A DNA stretch of 64,000 nucleotides from CAVVTR01 sp963751245 (GCA_963751245.1 CAVVTR010000008.1:124001-188000); one strand, 5' to 3'; positions 1-9,284 are shown, numbered from the stretch's first letter. Made by a program: numbers and translations. The notes: generated from the sequence alone by a model not told the origin.

Positions 1-648
1 ACCACGCGCTCCCTGGCCCATGACCTGAAGAACCCGCTGGCCCTGGCCGGCGGCCTGGCACGGGAGCTGGCCGCGGACCCCTCAGCGGACCCTGCCACCC
101 TCGGCAAGCGGTTGAGCATCATCGCCGATGCGGTGCGGCGCGCCGAGGAGCGCGTCGCCGAGCTCACCGAGGGCATCGCTCCCCGGGCCGCCGCCGTGGA
201 CCTGCGGCCGGTGGACGTGGGCACGGTGGCCGAGGGCGTGGTGGAGGCGTTCCGGCCACTGATGGCCACCAGGGGGGTGCGCCTGCTGTGCTACCGCCCG
301 CCCCGCCCCCTGCTGGCCGCCGCCGTCCCGTCCCGCGTCGACCGCTGCCTGGAGAACCTGGTGGGCAACGCCCTGAACGCGCTCTCGCCCACGGGCGGCA
401 CCGTCCAGGTGGTGGCGCGGGAGGACAGCGACTGGATCCGGCTCGAGGTGGCCGACGACGGGCCCGCGCTGCCGCCGGGCCTGCGGACCGCGCCGTTCGC
501 CGGAGGCGTGACGACACGGCGCGGCGGCAGCGGTCTCGGCCTGGCCAGCGTGCGGCGCATGGCCGAGTCCATGGGGGGCCGCGTGGAGTACGATGAGAAG
601 GACCCGGGATGGGTCCGCTTCACCGTCCTCCTGCGGAGGTGGTCGTGA
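1..648 (+). CDS. Sensor histidine kinase, C-terminal part (5' end outside window)
   Basis: This is the catalytic half of a two-component sensor kinase; the sensory part lies left of the window. Reading in frame from base 1, an H-box (SLAHDLKNPLAL, His near residue 7 of the fragment) is followed by a dimerisation helix and a HATPase domain with N-box (ENLVGNALNAL), G1 (VADDGPALP) and G2 (GGSGLGLASV). An ATG at 112 lies after the H-box and cannot be the true start. The stop sits inside the GTGA that begins the receiver gene at 645, so the pair is translationally coupled and probably cognate. The co-directional sugar and glycogen genes downstream suggest a carbohydrate-related signal, which is inference. 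Confidence 0.9.
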   Translation, partial: TTRSLAHDLKNPLALAGGLARELAADPSADPATLGKRLSIIADAVRRAEERVAELTEGIAPRAAAVDLRPVDVGTVAEGVVEAFRPLMATRGVRLLCYRPPRPLLAAAVPSRVDRCLENLVGNALNALSPTGGTVQVVAREDSDWIRLEVADDGPALPPGLRTAPFAGGVTTRRGGSGLGLASVRRMAESMGGRVEYDEKDPGWVRFTVLLRRWS

Positions 649-1004
649 GAACAGCGTGCCTTTTGTTCGTGGATGACGAGGAGGGTCTGCTCGAGCTCTA
701 CCGCTCGGCGTTCACGCGCCTCGGCTACGAGGTCGCCACCGCGTCCACCCTGGCGGCGGCCAGGCAGCGCCTCGACCAGGGCGGCATCGATCTCCTGGTC
801 CTCGACATCCGGCTGACCGAAGGGTCCGGCCTGCAGCTCCTTCGCGAGGCGAAGTCCTCGCATCCCCGGCTCCCGGTGATCCTCAACACCGCCTACGCCC
901 GTTACCAGGACGACTTCTCCTCCTGGCTGGCCGACGCGTACGTCGTGAAGTCGTCCGACCTCTCCGAGCTCAAGCGCGTCGTGAGCAACATCCTGGAGGA
1001 CTGA
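645..1004 (+). CDS. Receiver-only response regulator
   Basis: A 119-residue single-domain CheY-like receiver with no output domain. Acidic pocket residues are D10 and D11 (LLFVDDEEG), the phospho-acceptor is D54 (LVLDIRL), the Thr is in LNTAY near residue 82, and the conserved Lys is K102 (VVKSSD). I choose the GTG at 645 because GGAGGT at 635-640 lies 5 nt upstream and the start overlaps the kinase stop by 4 bases; a longer reading from 609 would lack a ribosome site. It is likely phosphorylated by the upstream kinase and acts through protein contacts. It is followed 2 bp later by the nucleotidyltransferase gene. Confidence 0.88.
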   Translation: MRTACLLFVDDEEGLLELYRSAFTRLGYEVATASTLAAARQRLDQGGIDLLVLDIRLTEGSGLQLLREAKSSHPRLPVILNTAYARYQDDFSSWLADAYVVKSSDLSELKRVVSNILED

Positions 1005-1006
1005 CC

Positions 1007-3515
1007 ATGATCCCTGTGGTGATGGCGGGAGGGTTCGGCACCCGGATCCGGCCCCTCTCGGCCAACCGGCCCAAGCCCATGCTGCCCGTGGTGAACGTGC
1101 CGATCCTCGAGCGGGTGCTCCTCCACCTCGCCCAGCACGACATGCGCGAGGCGATCCTTCTTGTCTACCACGACCCGGCCAAGATCCGCGACGCCTTCGA
1201 GGAAGGCGGCCGGCTCGGCATGAAGCTCCACTACTACCAGGCCGACCAGGACTACGGCACCGCGGGCGCCGTCGCCCACGGCGCCGACCAGGTCCGCTCC
1301 GACCGCTACCTGGTGGTGTCGGGCGACGTGCTGTGCGACTTCGACCTGTCGGCGACGGTGGCGTTCCACGAGAAGAACCGGGCGGCGGCGACCATCGGCC
1401 TGACCCACGTCCCCAACCCGCTGCAGTTCGGCATCGTCATCATCGACGGCGAGGGCCGGGTGCGGCGCTTCCTCGAGAAGCCGACCTGGGGCGAGGTCTT
1501 CTCCGACACCGTGAATACCGGAGTGTACGTCCTCGAGGCCTCCGTCCTCGAGCAGGTGCCCCGCCACGAGGCGATGGACTTCTCCCGGGAGCTCTTCCCC
1601 CGCCTGCTGGCCTCCGGCGCCCCCCTGTACGGGCACGTCCTGGATGGGTACTGGCGCGACATCGGCGACCCGGAGTCGTACCTCGCCGCCCACGCCGACT
1701 TCTTCCACGGCACGCTGCGCATCGTTCCTCCGGGGGAGCTCCGCCAGATCGGCGGCAAGCCCATCTGGATCGAGGGCGACTGCGAGATCGACCCATCGGC
1801 CGAGATCCGCGGCACCGTCGTGCTGGGCGCGGACTGCCGGATCGGCGCCGGGGTCCGCCTCGAGGACGTGGTCATCGGGCCCGGGACGATCGTTGGGTCC
1901 GGGGCGGAGATCCGCCGGACCGTGGTGTGGGACACCGCCCGGATCGGCGAGCGCGCCCGCGTCGAGGGCTCGGCCCTGGGCTCCCGGGTGGTGGTGGGCG
2001 CGGACAGCGTCGTTGAGACCGGCTCGGTGATCGCCGACGACACCGAGCTCGGCGGTGAGGTCCGCGTCAAGGAGAACGTCAAGATCTGGCCCGGCAAGGT
2101 GGTGGAGGACCACGCGGTGGTCCACTCCAACCTGGTGTACGCCCAGCGGTGGCGCACCTCCGCCTTCGATGAGGGCGCGGTGACCGGGCTGACCAACCTG
2201 GAGCTGACCCCCGAGGTGGCGGCGCGACTGGGCGCCGCCTACGGCACCCTGCTGCAGCCCGGCAGCACGGTCCTCACGGTGCGGGACGCGCACCCGGCGT
2301 CGCGCATGCTGCGGCGCGCCTTCATCGGCGGCGTGGGGTCCACGGGGGTGCACGTCGTGGACCTCGGCATGCTTCCCATCCCGGTGATGCGCCACAAGCT
2401 CGAGTCCTTCGGCGAGGTCGGCGGCGTCTCGTTCCAGCAGGTGCAGCTGGTCCGCGGGATGACCTCGATCCGCTTCTTCGACGAGTACGGGCTCGACATC
2501 TCGACCAGCTTCGCCAAGTCGGTGGAGCGCGTGTTCCTCCGGGAGGAGTTCCGCCGGGCGCAGCACCAGGAGATCGGCGTCATCTTCGAGCTGCCCCGCA
2601 TCGTCGACTTCTACGCCGAGTCGTACCTCAAGTCCCTCAACGGGCGCGCCGTCCGCGAGCGCCGGTTCCGCCTGGTGGTGGACTACGCCCACTCCGCGTC
2701 GGTGGCGGTGCTGCCGCGCCTCCTCGCCGATCTCGACTGCGACGTGGTGACCCTCAACGCGCACACCGAGGGCGTCCACGAGGCCATGCTCGCCGAGGAG
2801 ATCGCCCGCTCCCAGCAGCGGCTGGGGGCCATCGTCACCTCCCTGGAGGCGGACCTGGGGGTATGGATGTTCCCGGGGGGCGAGCGCCTCGCCTTCGTGG
2901 ACCGCCGCGGCCGGGTGTGGAGCGGGATGGAGCTGGTGGCGCTGGTCGTGGCGGCGGTCATCGCCGCCGACCTCCCCCGGCGAGGTCGCGCTGCCGGTGT
3001 ACGCGCCATCCACCTTCAGGCAGGCGCTGGCCGCGGCCGGCCACCGCGTCCGCGACACGCTGTCGGCTCCCCGCGCCCTCACCGAGGCGTCCCGACGCCG
3101 CGACGCGATCTTCGCCTCGGCGGGGGAGGGCGACCTGATCTTCCCGGCCCTGCACCACGCCCCCGACGCCCTCTTCGCCCTGGGCAGGCTCCTCGAGCTC
3201 CTGACCCTCTCCAAGGGGACCGTGGACGACCTCGCGGAGCAGGCGCCGGCCGCGGCGGTGGCGCGGGCCTCCCTCCCCTGCCCCATGGAGCGCAAGGGCG
3301 GGGTGATGCGGAAGTTCGCGGAGCAGGTCCAGGACCGCGAGGCCTCGTTCCTCGAAGGAATCCGGGTCCCCCTCGACGGGGGCTGGGTGCTGCTCCGCCC
3401 CGACCGTGTCGCGCCCCAGTTCCACATCCACGCCGAGGCCTCGACGCGGGAGGAGGCCACCACCATCGTCGAGCAGTACCGGCAGCTCGTGGAGCGCCTC
3501 ATCAGGAGCGCCTGA
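1007..3515 (+). CDS. Sugar-1-phosphate (mannose-1-phosphate) guanylyltransferase fused to a degenerate phosphomannomutase domain; frameshifted
   Basis: The N-terminal domain is a nucleotidyltransferase with signature MAGGFGTRIRPLSANRPKPM (residues 6-25), the fold that makes GDP-mannose or another NDP-sugar. A left-handed beta-helix of hexapeptide repeats follows (about 250-370), then a phosphohexomutase-like region. The mutase catalytic serine loop (SHNP) and metal loop (DGDGDR) are absent: the equivalent segments read SFQQVQLVRG and LEADLGVWMF, so this half is probably structural or regulatory. The reading frame breaks in the C5 run at 2974-2978; removing one C joins the two frames (ADLPGEVALPVYAP) into an 835-residue protein. 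Start ATG 1007 has GGAGGA 6 nt upstream. Substrate base and sugar are uncertain. Confidence 0.8.
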
Positions 3516-3522
3516 GCGGAGG

Positions 3523-5487
3523 ATGGCAAAGCTCTCCTTTCTCTGGCACCTCCACCAGCCGCAGTACCGCTCGGCCGATGGCCGCGTGCACGCCCCCTGG
3601 GTGCTGCTGCACAGCGCCGGCGAGTACCTGACTCTGGTCCAGGCGCTGCGCAGCACCGGGGCGCGGGGGCAGGTGCTCAACCTCACACCCGTTTTCCTGG
3701 AGCAGCTCGCCGCGTACCGTGACGGCACGGCCCGCGACCCCCTGCTCGAGGCGCTGCAGACTCCCGCCCGCGAGCTCGAGCCCGAGCAGAGCGCCGAGAT
3801 CCTGCGCTGGGCGGTGCTGGTGGCGGCGCCGCAGCAGCGGCGGTGGCCGCGCCTTGTGGAGCTGGTCTCCCGCGCCGCCGGCGCCCCCTCCCGGGAGCTC
3901 GCCCGCCGCTTCACGGTGCAGGACCTCACCGACCTCCAGGTGCTGCTGGTCCTCGCCTACGCGGCCCCCAACGCCGCCGGGGAGCCGGCCGTGGCGAGCC
4001 TCACGAAGCGCGGCGGCGGCTGGGGCGAGAGCGCCCGGGAGCAGGCCATCTCCTGGCTCACCTCCTGTCCTGGCCGTCTCCTCGCCGCGTACGGCGAGCT
4101 CGCCACCGCCGGCGCCGTCGAGATCGCCACCTCGCCCTACGCCCATCCCATCATGCCCCTGCTCATCGACACCGCCGTGGTGGCCGAGTCGTGGGCGCCG
4201 CACAAGCCGCCGCCGGCGCCGCCCTTCGCCGCCCCGGAGGACGCCGACGCGCAGCTCCGCGAGGGGCTCGAGCTGATGCGCTCCCTGGGTTTCGCCCCCA
4301 CCGGATGCTGGCCTCCCGAGGGCGCCGTGTCGGCGGCGGCGCTGGAGGTGTACGGACGCCACGGCGTCGCCTGGCTGGCCACGGACGAGGGCATCCTGTC
4401 TGCGTCGCTGGGGCGCTCCCTGACCACCGAGCACGGCGTCGACCGGGAGCTCTTCCGGTCCTGGCGCCTGCCGCAAGGGGGCCCCCGGCTGTACTTCCGC
4501 CACCGGGGGCTCTCGGACTTCATCGGCTTCCAGGCCGGCCGTTACGCCGACGAGGCCGTCGCCGCCCGGGACCTGGCCGAGACCCTCCGCCGGCTGGCCC
4601 GGCGCCTCCCCCCCGACGACGGCATCCTCATCGCCTTGGACGGCGAGAACCCCTGGACCGGCTTCCCCGACGGCGGCGCCCGGTTCCTGAGCACGCTGGC
4701 CGGTGAGATCGAGCACGCACCGGAGCTGCGCCCCGTGACCCTCGGGCAGCGCACGCAGGAGGAGACGCCCGATACCCTGCCCCGTCTGCATCCGGGCTCG
4801 TGGATCGGCGGCGTCTTCGCCACCTGGATCGGACACCCCGAGAAGAACCGCGCCTGGGAGCTGCTGTCCCACGTGCGGTCCCTGGGCGCCCAGCGGGCCG
4901 GCCGCTCCTGGCTGTCCGCGGAGGGGAGCGACTGGTGGTGGTGGCTCGGCGACGACAACCCGACCACCCTGGCGCCGCTGTACGACAGCCTCTTCCGCAC
5001 CCACCTCCGCGACGCCTGTCAGGCGGCGGGGGTACCGGCTCCCGCCGAGCTGGCCGGCCCCATCCGCTCCGCCTCCGTCCGCCTGGCCGTGCCCCGGTCC
5101 CGCCAGTGGCCTCCGCCGGTCCTGGACGGGAGGACCACCGATTTCTTCGAGTGGGCGGTGGCGGCCTGGGTGGAGGCGCCGCCGTCCTGCCAGCGGATCG
5201 CCCGCGCCGCGCTGCGCGCCGACGCCGACGCCCTGTGGCTTCGGGTCGACTGGCAGCCCGGAGCCCAGCGGCCCGGCGAGGTGCTGGTCATCCTGGTCGA
5301 GGCCGCAGCCCGCACCACGCTCGCGCTTCCCGCCGGGCTGCCCGGCGCCTGCGCGCTGGACCGCTGCCTGGAGGCCCGCATTCCCCTGCCCGAGGACGAG
5401 TTCATGCTGGCGGTGAGCCTGGAGGGGGAGCGCCTCCCCGCGGAGGGCTTCTGGCGCATCGACCTGCAGGAAGTCGACGAGGCATGA
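3523..5487 (+). CDS. Glycoside hydrolase family 57 alpha-glucan enzyme
   Basis: A 654-residue GH57 protein, a family of retaining alpha-amylases, branching enzymes and 4-alpha-glucanotransferases. The N-terminal strand carries the family motif LWHLHQPQY (from residue 7). The probable nucleophile is E266 in WPPEGAVS and the acid/base D373 in LIALDGENPW. A C-terminal beta-rich region from about residue 520 may bind glucan. There is no signal peptide, so it probably works on cytoplasmic glycogen. The ATG at 3523 follows GGAGG directly with no usual spacing, so translation may depend on coupling to the upstream gene. The genes for GalT-like and GlgA proteins follow on the same strand. The exact specificity cannot be told from sequence. 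Confidence 0.85.
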   Translation: MAKLSFLWHLHQPQYRSADGRVHAPWVLLHSAGEYLTLVQALRSTGARGQVLNLTPVFLEQLAAYRDGTARDPLLEALQTPARELEPEQSAEILRWAVLVAAPQQRRWPRLVELVSRAAGAPSRELARRFTVQDLTDLQVLLVLAYAAPNAAGEPAVASLTKRGGGWGESAREQAISWLTSCPGRLLAAYGELATAGAVEIATSPYAHPIMPLLIDTAVVAESWAPHKPPPAPPFAAPEDADAQLREGLELMRSLGFAPTGCWPPEGAVSAAALEVYGRHGVAWLATDEGILSASLGRSLTTEHGVDRELFRSWRLPQGGPRLYFRHRGLSDFIGFQAGRYADEAVAARDLAETLRRLARRLPPDDGILIALDGENPWTGFPDGGARFLSTLAGEIEHAPELRPVTLGQRTQEETPDTLPRLHPGSWIGGVFATWIGHPEKNRAWELLSHVRSLGAQRAGRSWLSAEGSDWWWWLGDDNPTTLAPLYDSLFRTHLRDACQAAGVPAPAELAGPIRSASVRLAVPRSRQWPPPVLDGRTTDFFEWAVAAWVEAPPSCQRIARAALRADADALWLRVDWQPGAQRPGEVLVILVEAAARTTLALPAGLPGACALDRCLEARIPLPEDEFMLAVSLEGERLPAEGFWRIDLQEVDEA

Positions 5488-5558
5488 GCGCCCCCGCCGT
5501 TCCTCACACCGCTCCCGTACCCGGCAGCGCTGCCGCAAGCTCCCGGAGGATCTAGACC

Positions 5559-6602
5559 ATGTCCGAGCTGCGATTCGACCCGATCCGGAGACGGTGGTCC
5601 ATCATCGCCACCGAACGGAGCTTCCGTCCCCACGAGTTCCGCCGCCCGGGCCCCGAACCACCGGGCGACCTTGGCGCCTGCCCTTTCGAGTATGGCAACG
5701 AGAACGCCACGCCGGCGGAGATCTACGCCATCCCCGCCGGTCCCCGTCAACCCAACGGGCCCAACTGGAAGGTGAGGGTGGTTCCCAACAAGTTCCCGGC
5801 GCTGCGGGTGGAGGGGGAGCTCACCCGCGAGGGCGTCGGCATCTTCGACCGCGTGACCGGCATCGGGGCCCACGAGGTGATCATCGAGACGCCGGTGCAC
5901 AACCGCACCCTGCCGGACATGGAGCCCGAGGAGATCGCCTTGATCTTCCGGGCCGCGCGGGAGCGCATCCTGGACCTCACCCGGGACATCCGCATCCGTT
6001 ACGTCCTGCTCTTCAAGAACCACGGCCGCGATGCCGGCGCCTCCCTGTACCACCCCCACTCCCAGATCATCGCCACTCCCGTGATCCCCAACGTCGTGGT
6101 GGAGGAGCTCAACGTGTCGCGGGAGCACTGGAGGCACAAGGAGCGCTGCCTGTTCTGCGACCTCATCCGACAGGAGCAGTCGTTCGGGGGGCGGGTGGTG
6201 TTCGACACCGGCCAGTTCATCCTGCTCGAACCGTTCGCCGCGTCGTTCCCCTTCGAGACGTGGATCCTGCCCAAGGCGCACTGCCACGACTTCGCCCTGT
6301 GCTCGGACCAGACCCTCCTCGACCTGGCCCGCGCCGTGCGGGACTTCCTGCGCCGCATCCGCGCCCTGCTGGCGGACCCTCCCTACAACATGATCCTGCA
6401 CACGGCGCCGAGCCCCCACCCGCGGCCGGGACAGCCCCAGTACTGGTCCACCATCGAGTGGGACTTCCACTGGCACCTGGAGTTCATCCCCAGGATCACG
6501 CGCATCGCGGGGTTCGAGTGGGGTTCCGGGTTCGCGATCAACCCGACGCCTCCGGAGGAGGCCGCGCGCTTCCTCCGCGAGGTCGTCGTCGAGGAGGGCT
6601 GA
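5559..6602 (+). CDS. galT: Galactose-1-phosphate uridylyltransferase family protein
   Basis: A 347-residue HIT-superfamily nucleotidyltransferase. The active-site HPHSQI motif lies near residue 165, preceded by the NHGRDAGAS segment, and the N-terminus (RFDPIRRRWSIIATER) is typical of bacterial GalT. A CLFCDLI segment near residue 200 resembles a metal-binding pair. GalT moves UMP between UDP-glucose and galactose-1-phosphate; relatives in glycogen operons can instead act on ADP-glucose, so the nucleotide is uncertain here. The start has GGAGG about 9 nt upstream. It is 4 bp from glgA, suggesting that hexose-1-phosphate and nucleotide-sugar supply is linked to glucan synthesis. Confidence 0.83.
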   Translation: MSELRFDPIRRRWSIIATERSFRPHEFRRPGPEPPGDLGACPFEYGNENATPAEIYAIPAGPRQPNGPNWKVRVVPNKFPALRVEGELTREGVGIFDRVTGIGAHEVIIETPVHNRTLPDMEPEEIALIFRAARERILDLTRDIRIRYVLLFKNHGRDAGASLYHPHSQIIATPVIPNVVVEELNVSREHWRHKERCLFCDLIRQEQSFGGRVVFDTGQFILLEPFAASFPFETWILPKAHCHDFALCSDQTLLDLARAVRDFLRRIRALLADPPYNMILHTAPSPHPRPGQPQYWSTIEWDFHWHLEFIPRITRIAGFEWGSGFAINPTPPEEAARFLREVVVEEG

Positions 6603-6606
6603 GGCC

Positions 6607-8049
6607 ATGGCCCGCAAGCGCCACGACGGCCTTCGCGTGGCCCACGTGGCCTCGGAGATGGTTCCTTTCTCCAAGACGGGCGGCCTGGCCGACGTGGCCG
6701 GCGCCCTGCCCGCCGCCCAGGCCGCCCTGGGCGCGGCCGTCACCGTGGTCACCCCCGCCTACCGGTCCGGCGCGGACGCCGCGCCCCCCGGTGACGTGGT
6801 GGGCGAGGTGGAGGCCCTGGGTCTGCACGCCGCCGTGCGCCGCACCTCACACGACGGCGTGACCGTGCTGCTCATCGACGCCCCGGTGCTGTTCGCGCGG
6901 CCGGCGCTCTACGGCGTCGGGGCCGCGGCCTACCCGGACAACCCCGTCCGCTTCTCCTTCTTCGCCAGGGCCGCGCTGGACGCCGTCGCAGCCCAGGGCG
7001 GCGCCGACGCGGTCCACGCCCACGACTGGCAGGCCGCCCTGGCGCCCCTCCTTCTCCGCACCGGACTGCACCGCCCCACCGCCCTCGCCGCCGCCGGCAC
7101 CGTGCTCACCATCCACAACCTCGCCTACCAGGGGCTCTTCCCTCCGTGGGCGGTGGCCGCCGCTGGACTGCCCGCGGAGCTCTTCGACATCGCCTGGCTC
7201 GAGTTCTACTCGCAGGCGAGCTTCCTCAAGGGCGGCCTGGTCAGCGCCGGCGCTCTGACGACGGTGTCGCCCACCTACGCCGGGGAGATCCTCACCCCGG
7301 CGTTCGGCTGCGGCCTCGAGGGCGTCCTCGCCGCGCGGAAGGGCAACCTCAGGGGCATCCTGAACGGGCTGGACGGAGCGCTCTGGAACCCCCGCACCGA
7401 CCGCCACCTGCCCCGCACCTACTCGGCCTCCACGGCGGGGCCGGGCAAGAGCGCGGCCCGGTTGTCGCTGGCCGCCGAGGCCGCCCTCGCCCCGGGGGAC
7501 CGTCCGGTGGCGGGCATGGTCTCCCGCCTGGCCGAGCAGAAGGGCGCGGACCTCGTGGCCGGAGCCCTCGACGATCTGGTCGCCATGGGGTTCGATATCG
7601 TCGTGCTGGGCGACGGGGAGGAGCGGTTCGTGGAGCAGCTGCGCGCCGGCGAGAGCGCGCACCCGGGACGGGTCCGCCTCCTCAACCGCTTCGACGAGCG
7701 CCTTGCGCACCTCATCTACGCCGCCAGCGACATCTTCCTCATGCCGAGCCGCTACGAGCCGTGCGGTCTCGGGCAGATGATCGCCATGCGCTACGGGGCG
7801 CTGCCGGTGGTCCACCGCACCGGCGGCCTCGCCGATACCGTCGCCGACGTCTCGGGTGCGGAGGGCACCGGGGTCGTCTTCGACCAGCTCACCGCGGCTG
7901 CGCTCGCCACCGCCGCCGGGCGCGCCCGCCGGCTCCTCGACGAGCCTGCCGCCCGCGACGCGGCGCGTCACGCGGGGATGGCCCGGGACTTCTCCTGGCG
8001 GGGTCCGGCGAGGGAGTACCTCGACCTCTACCGCAGCCTGGGGGGCTGA
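6607..8049 (+). CDS. glgA: Glycogen synthase (GT5)
   Basis: A 480-residue GT-B glycosyltransferase that extends alpha-1,4-glucan from a nucleotide-glucose donor. It shows the N-terminal donor loop KTGGLADVAGALP (residues 18-30), the HDWQAAL motif and the C-terminal acceptor/donor signature RYEPCGLGQMIAMRYG. Length is normal for bacterial GlgA. It ends the + strand carbohydrate operon, spaced 4 bp after galT. The following 47 bp contain a GC hairpin shared with convergent tatC. Function is secure from the family; ADP- versus UDP-glucose preference is not readable. Confidence 0.92.
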   Translation: MARKRHDGLRVAHVASEMVPFSKTGGLADVAGALPAAQAALGAAVTVVTPAYRSGADAAPPGDVVGEVEALGLHAAVRRTSHDGVTVLLIDAPVLFARPALYGVGAAAYPDNPVRFSFFARAALDAVAAQGGADAVHAHDWQAALAPLLLRTGLHRPTALAAAGTVLTIHNLAYQGLFPPWAVAAAGLPAELFDIAWLEFYSQASFLKGGLVSAGALTTVSPTYAGEILTPAFGCGLEGVLAARKGNLRGILNGLDGALWNPRTDRHLPRTYSASTAGPGKSAARLSLAAEAALAPGDRPVAGMVSRLAEQKGADLVAGALDDLVAMGFDIVVLGDGEERFVEQLRAGESAHPGRVRLLNRFDERLAHLIYAASDIFLMPSRYEPCGLGQMIAMRYGALPVVHRTGGLADTVADVSGAEGTGVVFDQLTAAALATAAGRARRLLDEPAARDAARHAGMARDFSWRGPAREYLDLYRSLGG

Positions 8050-8067
8050 GCCGGGCAGGTGCCCGGC
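8050..8067. terminator. GC hairpin between convergent glgA and tatC
   Basis: A perfect 7-bp inverted repeat, GCCGGGC-AGGT-GCCCGGC, lies between two convergent stop codons. It lacks a T tract in either direction, so it may be a Rho-assisted or bidirectional pause structure and not a classical terminator. Confidence 0.4.
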
Positions 8068-8096
8068 GCGGCCGGCGCCTCAGAAGCGCGCCGGCG

Positions 8097-8879
8097 TCAC
8101 CCCTGGTCCTCTTCCGGCGCCGGGCGCTTCTTCCCGAACAGCCACGCCACCAGGATGCCCAGCAGGTAGAGGACGATCATGGGCAGGGCGAACACGCTCT
8201 GCGTCGCGATGTCCGGCGTCGGCGTGATGACCGCGGCGATGATGAAGATGGCGAGCACGGCGAACCGGAGCTGCCGGATGAGGAACTTGTGGGTCACGAT
8301 CCCGAGCCGCGCCAGGAACAGGATCAGAATCGGCAGCTCGAAGACCAGGCCCAGCCCCAGGATGACCTTGCTCGCCATGGCGAAGTACTCGTTCACCGTG
8401 ATGACCTGGCGGAAGTCCGAACCCACCTGGAGCAGGAACCGGCACACCATGGGAAACGCCACCTCGTAGCCGAAGAAGCCGCCGGCCAGGAAGAACGCCG
8501 TGGTGAAGAAGAGGAACGGCAGCAGCATCCGCCGCTCCCTCCGGTAGAGCCCCGGAGCGATGAACAGCCAGACCTGGTAGAGCACCACCGGCGATGCCAG
8601 GAAGATGCCCGCCAGGAGAGCCACCTTGATGTAGAGCATGAAGGGGTCGACCAGCCCGGTGAAGGCGAGCTTGTCCCCCTGGGGTAGGAACTGCGTCAGG
8701 GGCCGCTCGAGCCAGCGGAAGATCGGCTTTGCGAAGTACCAGCTCCCCAGGAAGCCGACACCCACCGCGAGCAGCGCCCAGCCGATGCGTCGACGCAGCT
8801 CGTCAAGGTGCTCGAGCAGCGTCATGCGGGGCAGCTCCTCCTCGGGGCCCGGGCGCGGTTCGTCGGACACTGTCGCCAT
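8097..8879 (-). CDS. tatC: Twin-arginine translocase subunit TatC
   Basis: A 260-residue polytopic inner-membrane protein with six predicted helices, the receptor core of the Tat pathway that exports folded proteins. The cytoplasmic N-terminus carries the TatC signature LLEHLDELRRRI (about residues 21-32), and the first periplasmic loop includes the conserved FxxPL-type region after the first helix. The C-terminal tail is short and charged (FGKKRPAPEEDQG). It lies 3 bp downstream of tatA on the same strand, the usual minimal Tat operon order. Confidence 0.95.
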   Translation of the reverse strand: MATVSDEPRPGPEEELPRMTLLEHLDELRRRIGWALLAVGVGFLGSWYFAKPIFRWLERPLTQFLPQGDKLAFTGLVDPFMLYIKVALLAGIFLASPVVLYQVWLFIAPGLYRRERRMLLPFLFFTTAFFLAGGFFGYEVAFPMVCRFLLQVGSDFRQVITVNEYFAMASKVILGLGLVFELPILILFLARLGIVTHKFLIRQLRFAVLAIFIIAAVITPTPDIATQSVFALPMIVLYLLGILVAWLFGKKRPAPEEDQG

Positions 8880-8882
8880 CGG

Positions 8883-9284
8883 CTACCTTGGCTCGATCGG
8901 AGGGGTCTTCTCGCCCTCCTCCGGCTCCCTCCCCGCCGCCGCCGCCGCAGCAGCAGCAGGAGAGGTGCCGCCGGGGGAAGTGGGCGTCGCTGGCGTCGCT
9001 GGCGTCGCTGGCGTCGCTGGCGTCGCCGGCTCGGCGGCGCCGCCCGGCACCGGCGGCTGGAACGTGGCCCGGGTCGCCTCGCGCACCTCACGGTCGACAT
9101 CCCTCAGCTGGTCCGTCGCCACCTCCTCCTCCAGCGTGCGCTTGAGATCGTTGGATGCGCGACGGAACTCGCCCATCGCCTTGCCCAGGCTCCGGCCGAT
9201 GTCCGGGAGCTTGCGCGGCCCGAACAGGAGCAGGGCGACGATGAAGATCATGATCAGCTCGGGTACACCAATTGATCCAAACAT
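8883..9284 (-). CDS. tatA: Twin-arginine translocase TatA/TatB family subunit
   Basis: A 133-residue single-pass protein: helix PELIMIFIVALLLFG near residues 8-22, the hinge motif FGPRKLPDIGRSLGKA, then an amphipathic helix and an acidic tail. This pattern fits TatA/TatE; the long C-terminus (over 70 residues) is more TatB-like, so the exact class is open. The ATG at 9284 has GGGAGGGGG upstream. The tail contains five Ala-Thr-Pro units coded by a 9-bp tandem repeat plus an alanine run, low-complexity sequence that probably varies in length. The gene is divergent from the protease gene at 9352. Confidence 0.88.
   Translation of the reverse strand: MFGSIGVPELIMIFIVALLLFGPRKLPDIGRSLGKAMGEFRRASNDLKRTLEEEVATDQLRDVDREVREATRATFQPPVPGGAAEPATPATPATPATPATPTSPGGTSPAAAAAAAAGREPEEGEKTPPIEPR
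8983..9027 (-). repeat. Tandem 9-bp repeat (about 5 units) in tatA
   Basis: Five consecutive copies of GGCGTCGCT on the + strand (the last ends GCC) encode Ala-Thr-Pro repeats in the TatA tail. An adjacent CCG/CAG-rich run at 8937-8960 codes for polyalanine. Slippage here would change tail length without shifting frame. Confidence 0.85.

Noticed and set aside
2974..2978. Programmed frameshift in the guanylyltransferase gene
   Set aside because: There is no slippery heptamer or downstream stimulatory structure that I can support, and other genes show breaks in similar homopolymers, so an error is simpler.
902..3529. Very long open frame antisense to the nucleotidyltransferase gene (also similar ones at 3502-5538, 32323-35016 and 46454-48562)
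   Set aside because: They are repetitive Arg/Gly/His/Pro-rich translations opposite strong genes, as expected for antisense frames in high-GC DNA. No domain or ribosome site is visible.
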